Shown one piece after another: positions 8,651 through 15,910 of a stretch of 64,000 nt of DNA. The position numbers and the translations under genes were made by a program. The notes under the pieces were generated by a model. The model was not told where the DNA came from. It ran no database searches and saw only the letters and a program-made list of their open reading frames with translations. Position 1 is the first letter of the stretch. Every line of letters starts with the position of its first letter. Source of the stretch: UBA4744 sp963718995 (GTDB lineage: Bacteria > Actinomycetota > Acidimicrobiia > Spongiisociales > UBA4744); assembly GCA_963718995.1 (NCBI GenBank), contig CAVRAP010000015.1, positions 97,891-161,890 of the forward strand, read 5' to 3'.

Positions 8651-9799
8651 ATGACCACCCCCACGCTCAACATCGCCCTGTTCGGCTCGAAATTCATGGG
8701 CAAAGCACACTCCAACGCCTGGCTCCAAGCAGGCCACTTCTTCGATCTGCCCCAGCGGCCGGTCTTGCACACCGTCGCAGCCCGTGACCCTGAGTACCTC
8801 GAACGATTCGCGGAACAGTGGGGTTGGGCCACATGGACGACCGACTGGAGGACTGCGGTCTCGGACCCGGCCGTCGACCTCGTCGACATCGGAACCCCCA
8901 ATCACCTCCATTGCGAGCAGGCCGTTGCCGCGCTCGAGGCCGGGTTGGCAGTCGCCTGCGAAAAACCGCTGGCCGGTACCTTGCAGGATGCCCGGGACAT
9001 GCGCGACGCTGCTCGCCGGACGAAGGCGCCCACCTTCGTATGGTTCAACTACCGCCGCGCCCCCGCTCTGGCGCTCGCCCACCAGTTGGTGTCCGAAGGG
9101 CGACTCGGTCGGATCTATCACGTACGGGCGGCTTACCTGCAGAGTTGGGGAGGACCCGACACGCCTCTCAATTGGCGTTTTCAAAAGGCCACGTCCGGGT
9201 CGGGCTCCCTCGGCGACCTCATGGCACACATCATCGATATGGCGAGGTTCGTGACCGGCGATGAGATCGTCGAAGTCACCGGTGCGATCGACGAACGTTT
9301 CATCAAGCAAAGGCCCCTCCCCGACGACGCCACCAGGAAAGGACGCAGTTCTGTTGATGATGCAGTGCTGTTCCTGGCCAGGTTCCGGCGGGGAGCGATC
9401 GCCTCCTTCGAATCGACCCGTTTGGCGACCGGTGTCAAGAACTCCAATCGCATCGAGATCCACGGCGAGCTCGGAGCTTTACGGTTCAACTTCGAACGCA
9501 TGAACGAACTCGAGTTCTTCGATGGATCCGACGCACCCCGGCTGCAGGGGTGGCGAACCATTCAGACCATGCACGACCAGCACCCGTACGCCTCGAGCTG
9601 GTGGCCGGACGGGCACTGGCTTGGCTACGAACACACCTTCGCCAACCAGGCAGCCGACATCGTTGCGGCACTGAACGGAGCAGAACCGGTCGTGCCCATT
9701 CCCGATTTTGCCGACGCCTACATCACACAGCGAGTGATGGAGGCAGCCGTCCTCTCGGCGCGGGAGCGAGCACCCATCAAGCTGGCGGAGGTCACATGA
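8651..9799 (+). CDS. Gfo/Idh/MocA family NAD(P)-dependent oxidoreductase
   Basis: This 382-residue protein has an N-terminal Rossmann fold (IALFGSKFMGKAHSNAW) and the EKP motif (ACEKPLAGTL), whose lysine is catalytic in this family. The C-terminal alpha/beta substrate domain follows. The family oxidises sugars, inositols or related cyclitols. The exact substrate cannot be read here. The frame is open further upstream, but the ATG at 8651 begins right at the fold. The gene couples to the next one by an ATGA overlap. Confidence 0.85.
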   Translation: MTTPTLNIALFGSKFMGKAHSNAWLQAGHFFDLPQRPVLHTVAARDPEYLERFAEQWGWATWTTDWRTAVSDPAVDLVDIGTPNHLHCEQAVAALEAGLAVACEKPLAGTLQDARDMRDAARRTKAPTFVWFNYRRAPALALAHQLVSEGRLGRIYHVRAAYLQSWGGPDTPLNWRFQKATSGSGSLGDLMAHIIDMARFVTGDEIVEVTGAIDERFIKQRPLPDDATRKGRSSVDDAVLFLARFRRGAIASFESTRLATGVKNSNRIEIHGELGALRFNFERMNELEFFDGSDAPRLQGWRTIQTMHDQHPYASSWWPDGHWLGYEHTFANQAADIVAALNGAEPVVPIPDFADAYITQRVMEAAVLSARERAPIKLAEVT

Positions 9800-10206
9800 G
9801 CCAACCTCGAACCCTCTCGCATCACGATGCAGCCCGGATCCTCGACACTATCCGAAGCGAACTCGAACCGCAGCAAAGAGGTGCGGCGATCGCCGTCGTC
9901 GACGGGCACGGCGAGCTGATGGCTTTCCTCCGAACCGATGGATGCGACCTGCCATCTATCGTGATTGCGATCAACAAGGCCTATACCGCGGCGCGGGCAC
10001 AGACCGAGAGCGGTGCGCTCGGTAAGCGCTCACACGAAGAAGGGTTTCCCATGACCAATTTCGGGGACCTTCGCTACGTGACGTGGGGCGGCGGGGTGCC
10101 GGTCGTGGTCGACGGTCACACCATCGGGGCCGTTGGCGTGAGCGGTCTCGCAGAGGAAGTGGACATCGAGTTGGCCAGGATGGGAGCCGGGCTGGTCACC
10201 GAGTGA
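9796..10206 (+). CDS. GlcG/HbpS family protein
   Basis: This 136-residue protein belongs to the GlcG/HbpS (DUF336) family: SHHDAARILDTI, AIAVVDGHGELMAFLR, AINKAYTAAR and IGAVGVSG are the usual blocks. Family members bind heme or cobalamin-type ligands, or lie beside glycolate, diol and polyol catabolic genes with no proved activity. The ATGA overlap with the upstream dehydrogenase suggests that the two act together. Its 3' end overlaps the convergent MFS transporter gene by 11 bases. Confidence 0.8.
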   Translation: MSQPRTLSHHDAARILDTIRSELEPQQRGAAIAVVDGHGELMAFLRTDGCDLPSIVIAINKAYTAARAQTESGALGKRSHEEGFPMTNFGDLRYVTWGGGVPVVVDGHTIGAVGVSGLAEEVDIELARMGAGLVTE

Positions 10207-11377
10207 TGGCCCCTTGGGCCGGGTTGGCGAGGCTGAGCCGACGCAGGACTTCAATGGAACCGGCCAACATCGCCGCCGCAACCATCACAACCAAACCAAC
10301 CACCTCGAGGCCCAGCCCTGCAACCATTAGCCCGAGCCCGCCGGGGATGACGGCGGCACCAAAGGTGGCGGCTGCCAGCTGATAACCGACCGCTGTTGGG
10401 GTGAAGGCGGCACCCACCCTCGTCGGGGTGAGCGTTGTTTGCAGCGGAAAGATCGGTCCGAGCGCCAAACCCATGACGACCAGACCGGCCGGTCCGGCCC
10501 ACGCCACCGGGTTCAGCCAGAGCGATGCCGCTCCGACTATTACAAAGATTGAACTGACCGAGAGCAGTCGGTGAATCGAAACCCGGTGACCCACGGCACC
10601 CAGCGTCAACCTCGCGAGGGTCAATGCTGCCCAAAAGGCGGTGACGGCTCCTCCGGCGGCGACCGTCGACATACCCCGGCCTTCGGTCAACAGTGTGTAG
10701 GCCCACTGCCCGGTTCCAACCTCTACCCCTGTGTACAGAGCAAACATGACCAGGGCACCCCACACCAGACTTCTCCTGGCCGGACGGGCGGCCGACGATC
10801 CGTCGGCGAGATCGACGCTGACACTCCACTCGGTCCGGGTCCGGACGTACAGCAGAGCCAGGATGCCTTGAGCTACGGCCAGCACGCCAAATCCGATCCG
10901 CCACGAGGCATTCGTTTCGATCAGAGTCGTCATGATGAGGGGCCCGAGCGTCGCTCCGATGCCGAAGCCGGCATGGAGCATCCCCATGGTCCGTGCTCCG
11001 AAATGGAGAGCGGCAACCGCATTGACTGCGGAGTCGATGACTCCACCTGCCACGCCCAAGCCGATGACTGCCACCATCAACCAGAGCCAGTCGGGTGCCG
11101 TCGCGTATCCAAGCAAACTGACCGTCGCCAAGCTCGAAGCCGCCACGAGCAAGCTCCCAACCGCGAAACGGCGGGTCAGCCGGCCGGTGGCCGCCGAAGC
11201 GACGAAGTAACCAACCACGTACACCGCGATAACCAGGCCAAGATCGGCCACCGGCCGACCAAAATCTCCGGCCACCGACGGCCAGGCGACCCCGAAGGCC
11301 GATTTCGGCATACCGAGCGCGACAAATGCAGCGACGCTCAAGGCCACCAGACCCATGGTCTTCTTCATCGGAGGCAC
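10196..11377 (-). CDS. MFS transporter
   Basis: The protein has about 393 residues and roughly 12 hydrophobic helices, with a short cytoplasmic loop after the sixth (about 184-205). Helix 4 carries the Gly-rich run GLGVAGGVIDSAVNAVAALH, which resembles fucose/glucose-type MFS permeases of the FucP/FHS group. Placed among sugar-type dehydrogenases and an aldose epimerase, it may import a sugar or polyol, but that is inference. The start is either the GTG at 11377 or the ATG at 11368 (MKKTMGL). It is divergent from the epimerase gene, with only about 23 bases between. Confidence 0.78.
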   Translation of the reverse strand: MPPMKKTMGLVALSVAAFVALGMPKSAFGVAWPSVAGDFGRPVADLGLVIAVYVVGYFVASAATGRLTRRFAVGSLLVAASSLATVSLLGYATAPDWLWLMVAVIGLGVAGGVIDSAVNAVAALHFGARTMGMLHAGFGIGATLGPLIMTTLIETNASWRIGFGVLAVAQGILALLYVRTRTEWSVSVDLADGSSAARPARRSLVWGALVMFALYTGVEVGTGQWAYTLLTEGRGMSTVAAGGAVTAFWAALTLARLTLGAVGHRVSIHRLLSVSSIFVIVGAASLWLNPVAWAGPAGLVVMGLALGPIFPLQTTLTPTRVGAAFTPTAVGYQLAAATFGAAVIPGGLGLMVAGLGLEVVGLVVMVAAAMLAGSIEVLRRLSLANPAQGAITR

Positions 11378-11400
11378 GGTAGCGGCACTAAGTTTCGCCC

Positions 11401-12189
11401 ATGAAGTCCAGGCAGGTGAAGATGTCGACGGGGGACGCCGACCTGATCATCGACCTCGACAACGGGGCCAGATTGGCCTCTTGGCGGGTCGGCGGACATG
11501 AGCTGCTCGTCACGACGGGAAAGGCCTCCATTGCATGGGGCCTGTACCCGATGGCACCGTACGCGGGCCGGGTTCGCGCCGGACACTTCACATTCGAAGG
11601 AGAACAGTACGACTTGCCTCGCACCTCCGACGGACATGCCCTGCACGGAACGGCCCACCTCCAGGAGTGGGAGCACGAAGCACCAACCACGTTCGTGACG
11701 GACCTCGGACCATCGTGGCCATTTCCGGGGTTCATCAGGCACGAGATCCACCTGGAAGACCACTCTCTCGATCTTCGTCTCGAGGTCCATGCCACGGAGG
11801 GCCGGATGCCGGCCTCGTGTGGCTGGCATCCGTGGTTTCGTACCCGGATTGGCGGCGCTCAGGCACAACTCGACTTTCGACCGGGCTTCATGCTCCGCCG
11901 GGACGAACACGGCATAGCCACCCGGGAGCGGACGGCGGTTCCGGAGGGGCCCTGGGACGACTGCTTCGGAGGAGTCGAGGAGCCGCCAAGTCTGCAATGG
12001 CCCGGCTACCTTCGACTCCAGATGGCGGCTGACTCTGACTGGTGGGTGGTCTACAACGAGAGGGACTATGCAATCTGTCTTGAGCCGCAGACCGCACCGC
12101 CTGATGCGCTGAACCAGGATCCCTATATCGTGACACCCGGATACCCGTTGGTCGCCAATGCCACCCTCCGGTGGACACCACTGAATTGA
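11401..12189 (+). CDS. aldose 1-epimerase family protein
   Basis: This 262-residue protein is related to galactose mutarotase. GRVRAG, HALHGTAH, SCGWHPWFR and ICLEPQTAPPDA are the family blocks. The two histidines (of HGTAH and GWHPWF) act as acid and the glutamate of CLEPQT as base when the alpha and beta forms of an aldose are exchanged. An ATG seven codons in (11422) is preceded by AGGTGA and could be the true start. The next gene starts seven bases after the stop, so the two are probably one operon. Confidence 0.85.
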   Translation: MKSRQVKMSTGDADLIIDLDNGARLASWRVGGHELLVTTGKASIAWGLYPMAPYAGRVRAGHFTFEGEQYDLPRTSDGHALHGTAHLQEWEHEAPTTFVTDLGPSWPFPGFIRHEIHLEDHSLDLRLEVHATEGRMPASCGWHPWFRTRIGGAQAQLDFRPGFMLRRDEHGIATRERTAVPEGPWDDCFGGVEEPPSLQWPGYLRLQMAADSDWWVVYNERDYAICLEPQTAPPDALNQDPYIVTPGYPLVANATLRWTPLN

Positions 12190-12195
12190 GGAGAC

Positions 12196-13185
12196 ATGAC
12201 TGAAAAAGTGCGCTGGGGCATTCTCAGCACGGCCGCCATAGGCACCAGGCAGGTGATCCCCGCCATCCAGGCCGCTCCCCATTGCGAGGTGGTGGCCATC
12301 GCCTCCCGGGACGCAGGACGGGGCAGAGCGGTCGCGGATCGTCTGGCCATCCCGACCGTGTACGGCAGCTACGAAAAACTGATCGCCGCGCAGGATGTTG
12401 ACGCGATCTACAACCCGCTTCCCAACCAGCTGCACCGCGAGTGGACCATCAAGGCGGCGCGGGCCGGCAAACACGTGCTGTGTGAGAAGCCTTTTGCGAT
12501 GACGTCGGCCGACGCGCAGAACATGGTGGATGTTTGTGCGGAGGAAAAGGTGAAGCTGATGGAGGCCTTCATGTACCGGCTCCATCCCTCCTGGATGAAG
12601 GTGCGCGACCTCGTTTCATCGGGAGCCATCGGCGAGTTGCGTTCGGTCCAAACTCGCTTCACGTATTTCAACGACGACCCTTCCAATATCCGCAATCAGC
12701 TGGAAACAGGCGGCGGCGCCCTCATGGATATCGGCTGCTACGCCGTCAACGCGTCTCGCATGCTGTTCGGAAGCGAACCGACCAGGGTCCAGGCCTCCAT
12801 CCGGCGCCATCCCGATTTCGGAACCGACACCGTGACCTCGGCCCTGCTCGAATTCGGAGAAGGACAGGCCGACTTCGTCGTTTCCACCCAGACGGAACCC
12901 GATCAGCGAGTGCACTTGCTGGGCTCGGACGGCCGGATCGAAGTCGAGATCCCCTTCAATATCCCCCCGGACCGGGAAACCCGGATCTTCCTGACGCGCG
13001 GTGGCGATGCCCCGGTCGACCCGGACACCGTCACCATCACCTTCCCTGCGACCAATCAATACACCGTGCAAGCAAGGCTCTTCGCCCGGGCAGTCCTCGA
13101 TGATCTCCCGGTCCCGACCCCCCCAACCGACGGGGTCGCCAACATGGTTGTCATCGAGCAGATACGGGAAGCAGCGGAGGGCTAG
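12196..13185 (+). CDS. Gfo/Idh/MocA family oxidoreductase (second copy in locus)
   Basis: The 329-residue enzyme has the Rossmann motif WGILSTAAIGTRQVIPAI, the EKP motif in VLCEKPFAMTSADA and the C-terminal substrate domain (LMEAFMYRLHP, GGGALMDIGCYAVN). This arrangement is close to glucose-fructose oxidoreductase and trans-dihydrodiol dehydrogenase-like members. A GGAG lies a few bases before the ATG. It is clearly divergent in sequence from the dehydrogenase at 8651, so it is not a recent duplicate. Substrate unknown. The stop is followed at once by a heptamer repeat tract. Confidence 0.87.
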   Translation: MTEKVRWGILSTAAIGTRQVIPAIQAAPHCEVVAIASRDAGRGRAVADRLAIPTVYGSYEKLIAAQDVDAIYNPLPNQLHREWTIKAARAGKHVLCEKPFAMTSADAQNMVDVCAEEKVKLMEAFMYRLHPSWMKVRDLVSSGAIGELRSVQTRFTYFNDDPSNIRNQLETGGGALMDIGCYAVNASRMLFGSEPTRVQASIRRHPDFGTDTVTSALLEFGEGQADFVVSTQTEPDQRVHLLGSDGRIEVEIPFNIPPDRETRIFLTRGGDAPVDPDTVTITFPATNQYTVQARLFARAVLDDLPVPTPPTDGVANMVVIEQIREAAEG

Positions 13186-13227
13186 CAGTCAGCAGTCAGC
13201 AGTCAGCAGTCAGCGTGGTCAGCAGTC
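13184..13227. repeat. heptamer tandem repeat, AGCAGTC units
   Basis: Four exact copies of AGCAGTC run from 13184 to 13211. A six-base interruption region (AGC then GTGGTC) and one more AGCAGTC at 13221-13227 follow. The repeat begins inside the stop codon of the dehydrogenase gene. It lies in the 97-base gap between two convergent genes. Confidence 0.85.
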
Positions 13228-13253
13228 AGCGAGGGCATACCATTCTCGTGAAA

Positions 13254-13274
13254 CTGATAGCTGATAGCTGATAC
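13254..13274. repeat. heptamer tandem repeat, CTGATAG units
   Basis: Three 7-base units (CTGATAG, CTGATAG, CTGATAC) follow the first repeat tract after 26 bases. Read on the other strand the unit contains TCAGC, the same core as the AGCAGTC repeat, so the two tracts form an imperfect inverted pair. It ends a few bases before the 3' end of the endonuclease IV gene. Confidence 0.8.
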
Positions 13275-13282
13275 GTGACATC

Positions 13283-14041
13283 TCACAGATTCGCCCGCAG
13301 CCAGGCAATATCGGCGGCCTGCTCGTCTGGACCTCCGGGGGTTTCCACGATGACCGGTGCACCGGCCTCTCGTACGACACCGAGGAGCTGATCCGGAGGG
13401 ATTTCACCCTTGCCAAGGTTGGCGTGGCGATCCCGCCTGCTATCGAACGGATCACGCGAGTCGTTGCAGTGGACCAGATCAATCCGACCGGTAGCGGCCA
13501 TCACCCGATCGACGAGACCGTCGAGGTCCTCGCCGGCGGCCCAGAAATGACAGGTGTCAAGACAGAACCCTGGCCCAAGATCGCCGATCTCCTCCCACAA
13601 ACGAGCGATGTCTTCGATCCGCCTGCCCATCGCCGCCTCTCCCCCGGCCGTGTTTTCAATCAGAACCGGCAGTTCAGTTTCGAGGGGCTCGAGTGCCTTC
13701 CGCCAACGCCCGGGACCATCCTCGATGGATCCCTCGTCCGTGACGTGGCCCGCATGCACGATCACCGCCGCGGCTCCGAACGCTTCGGCCGCTTCGATCG
13801 TTTGCACCAGGATCTTCCGGCTGGGTATCCGCACCCGGTTGTTCGGGGAGATCACGTTGATCAAGTATGGAGCATGCACATAGATCGGGATCGGGGCCGC
13901 CTTCAGCTCCTCGGCATCGGGACGGGGCAGGGGCTTCTTCCACGATTGCGGATTCGAGGCAAACATCTGAACGGCATCCGCCTGCCTGGATGCGGCTTCG
14001 TCCAAAGGATGAGCGTTGTTGACATGTGCTCCGATGAGCAT
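13283..14041 (-). CDS. nfo: deoxyribonuclease IV (AP endonuclease)
   Basis: This 252-residue TIM-barrel enzyme cleaves DNA at abasic sites in base excision repair. IGAHVNNAH is the family opening, with the first metal-ligand-like histidine. VHAPYLINV, IVHAGHV, LIENTAG, CLDTCHFWAAG, VHCNDSRDPFDSRRDRHANLGKG and VIVETPG carry the remaining zinc ligands and match endonuclease IV signatures. The frame is open further upstream, but the ATG at 14041 sits at the natural N terminus. It also overlaps the stop of the preceding gene as ATGA, so the gene ends a pyrE-led operon. Confidence 0.93.
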   Translation of the reverse strand: MLIGAHVNNAHPLDEAASRQADAVQMFASNPQSWKKPLPRPDAEELKAAPIPIYVHAPYLINVISPNNRVRIPSRKILVQTIEAAEAFGAAAVIVHAGHVTDEGSIEDGPGRWRKALEPLETELPVLIENTAGGEAAMGRRIEDIARLWEEIGDLGPGFCLDTCHFWAAGEDLDGLVDRVMAATGRIDLVHCNDSRDPFDSRRDRHANLGKGEIPPDQLLGVVREAGAPVIVETPGGPDEQAADIAWLRANL

Positions 14042-14621
14042 CAACGGCCCCCTTCCTCGTCCCCGGTCTCGATCTCGACGGATTGGCGCAGCTGCCACAA
14101 CGATTCGACGATGTCCGCGGGGGGCGGCGACCAACCGGCAGTATCGATCAGTAACTCGCCCTGGCTGATCCAGCGGGCCCCCCATGGATGATCAGGCAGA
14201 GTTGCCCGATCGGTAACTTCGAGCAGAACTGCGGGGCGATCTTCGCCCTCGTCGTCCAACACTATGTAGGAAACGTCCGCAATCTCGCTCCAGGGAACCA
14301 GCATCGGAGGCCTGGAACGGACCGGCCAGGGAGAGCCGGATACCCTGGTCATCGGCGCTGAACACCTTCTTGGGGAACACAAGCTCCTTCAAACCCCACA
14401 GGATCAGGGTGGCTCCCGCCAGAATGAACAACGCCGCGATGATCTTGTCGCGAGGCTCGATGGCCGGAAGCTCCTCGGTTCCGTAGATGAGATCTCGAAA
14501 CCGTCCAATTAACTTCTGTTCGAAGAAGAAGTCGGCACCGATGAGCAGGAACGGCACTCCGAGGATGGCGAGCAGCCAGACCTTCCACGCCGAAGTTTCG
14601 AACTCGACTCTTCTTGGTCAT
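14041..14621 (-). pseudogene. PH-like membrane protein gene with two apparent frameshifts
   Basis: Three reading frames must be joined to give one sensible protein. An ATG at 14621 overlaps the pyrE stop (ATGA), but after about four codons the protein-like reading passes to another frame (ETSAWKVWLLAILGVPFLLIG, a membrane helix). It runs through DKIIAALFILAGATLILWG, a second helix, to GIRLSLAGPFQ. Near 14295-14325 the reading passes to a third frame starting MLVPWSEIADVSYIVL, the strand-turn motif of bacterial PH-like domains, and ends at 14041, overlapping nfo. The flanking ATGA overlaps on both sides argue for one original gene of about 190 codons. Either two indels inactivate it or the assembly has errors here. 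Confidence 0.6.
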
Positions 14622-15157
14622 TCGACAACTCCAAGATCTTCGGGGGTGATCAACGCCTGATACGGGAACCCGGCTTCGGTCAGCCGTTCCCGAACGAGGC
14701 CTTCGCTTCGGTCGACGAGAGCGATGGCCTGGACGACCTGCAAACCAGAGCGTACTGCTTCGTTGATGGCTTCCAGCAAAGCTCCGCCCGTCGTTGTTGT
14801 GTCTTCGAGAACGGCAACAATATCTCCCGGACGCACCGGCCCAACCAGCCTTCCTCCTGCTCCATGACGCTTAGCCACCTTGCGGATTGAGAACGATCGC
14901 AACGCCCTACCCCTCTGGGCAGCGAGCATGGCGCCGGCCACAGCGACCGGGTCGGCGCCCATGGTCATGCCACCAATCGCTTGAACGTTCTCGTCGAGAA
15001 CCTCGAGTACGGCTCCCGCTACGGCCGCGGCGCCGGCGCCGTCGAAGGTTGTTTGACGGGCATCGAGATACCACGAGGTAACCGCTCCGGACCGCAATTC
15101 GAACGGTCCATCTGTACGCAAGGCATGGGTAACGTAGGTGCTCCAGAAGAGCCTCAC
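14618..15157 (-). CDS. pyrE: orotate phosphoribosyltransferase
   Basis: This 179-residue enzyme adds orotate to PRPP to make OMP in pyrimidine synthesis. VAVLEDTTTTGGALLEAI is the PRPP-binding loop. FELRSGAVTSWYLDAR is the usual PyrE opening, and IGGMTMGADPVAVA is a conserved block. The GTG at 15157 is the only possible start, since a stop lies six codons before it. It leads an ATGA-coupled operon with the PH-like gene and nfo. The 5' leader contains a hairpin and short direct repeats that could regulate it. Confidence 0.9.
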   Translation of the reverse strand: MRLFWSTYVTHALRTDGPFELRSGAVTSWYLDARQTTFDGAGAAAVAGAVLEVLDENVQAIGGMTMGADPVAVAGAMLAAQRGRALRSFSIRKVAKRHGAGGRLVGPVRPGDIVAVLEDTTTTGGALLEAINEAVRSGLQVVQAIALVDRSEGLVRERLTEAGFPYQALITPEDLGVVE

Positions 15158-15210
15158 GATTTTCCGAGAAATCCCTCAAGGAACTCCAACTCCAGCCGAT
15201 ATAGAGGGTG

Positions 15211-15235
15211 GTTAGCCCACCTCCCGTGTTAGCCC
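15211..15235. promoter_or_regulatory. direct repeat GTTAGCCC upstream of pyrE
   Basis: GTTAGCCC occurs at 15211-15218 and again at 15228-15235, spaced 17 bases start to start (about 1.6 helical turns). The first copy forms part of a small hairpin GGTGG/CCACC. The site lies 54-78 bases upstream of the pyrE start on the minus strand. A regulator site is plausible, but no regulator is assigned. Confidence 0.3.
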
Positions 15236-15242
15236 GACCATA

Positions 15243-15270
15243 GCGACCGCCTTCCCCCAAGGGCGGTCGC
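15243..15270. terminator. strong GC hairpin between pyrE and the sigma factor gene
   Basis: A perfect 9-bp stem, GCGACCGCC with GGCGGTCGC, closes a 10-base loop. It lies between two divergent genes, where no gene end needs a terminator. It may therefore be a leader attenuator for pyrE on the minus strand rather than a true terminator. No T run follows on either strand. Confidence 0.35.
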
Positions 15271-15370
15271 TTCAGTTGCCGGAAGACACCGGCCGTAGAC
15301 GAACCGAGATTGACTGCATCGACTCATCTCCCCGGTGAAAGATCACTGAGCCGTCCGGACATGGGAGAGT

Positions 15371-15910
15371 ATGAACGCAGTCATAACAAGGGGATCGACC
15401 TTCGTGGAAAGTATGTCGGCGTCGCGAACTAGTAGCGATTTCCGGCTGGCCTTCGACCAGCACTACCGGGACATACTTGCGTACGCAAAACGGCGCGCCG
15501 TTCCGGCCGATGCCGAGGACATAGCTGCCGAGACGTTCACCATTGCGTGGCGAAAGTGGAATTCGGCACCGCCCGACGCTATCCGCCCCTGGCTCTTCGG
15601 CATCGCTCGAAAGGTCCTCGCCAACTCCAGGCGGGGGAGCCGCCGCCAGGATCGCGTCGCCGCCAAGATCACTTCGCTCACCGAGAAGTCAACGATGGAC
15701 CCTTCGTACGGCGAGCACCAGGACGTGCACCAGGCGATGGCCGGGCTCCGTTTGGCAGATAGGGAGATCATCCGTCTCCACTGTTGGGAAGATCTCTCCA
15801 TCTCCGAGATTGCCATCGTCCTCGCTTGCTCACCGAACGCAGCGAGTATTCGTCTCCACCGCGCCAAGCAGCAACTCCAGCAGGCCCTGATTTCCGGAGG
15901 TCGATCATGA
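15371..15910 (+). CDS. ECF-type RNA polymerase sigma factor
   Basis: The protein has 179 residues. Region 2 (FDQHYRDILAYAKRR to AEDIAAETFTIAWRKW) and region 4 (LRLADREIIRLHCWEDLSISEIAIVLACSPNAASIRLHRAKQQL) are those of an extracytoplasmic-function sigma factor. It would direct polymerase to a small regulon under control of its partner. The stop overlaps the start of the next gene (ATGA at 15907-15910), which encodes a single-pass membrane protein in the usual anti-sigma position. A later ATG at 15413 is possible as the start. Confidence 0.9.
   Translation: MNAVITRGSTFVESMSASRTSSDFRLAFDQHYRDILAYAKRRAVPADAEDIAAETFTIAWRKWNSAPPDAIRPWLFGIARKVLANSRRGSRRQDRVAAKITSLTEKSTMDPSYGEHQDVHQAMAGLRLADREIIRLHCWEDLSISEIAIVLACSPNAASIRLHRAKQQLQQALISGGRS

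Noticed and set aside
8606..9463. 285-codon minus-strand frame over the dehydrogenase gene
   Set aside because: It is antisense to a well-supported Gfo/Idh/MocA gene, with no family match of its own.
13184..13274. possible CRISPR array
   Set aside because: Units are only 7 bases with no spacers, and no cas gene lies in the window.
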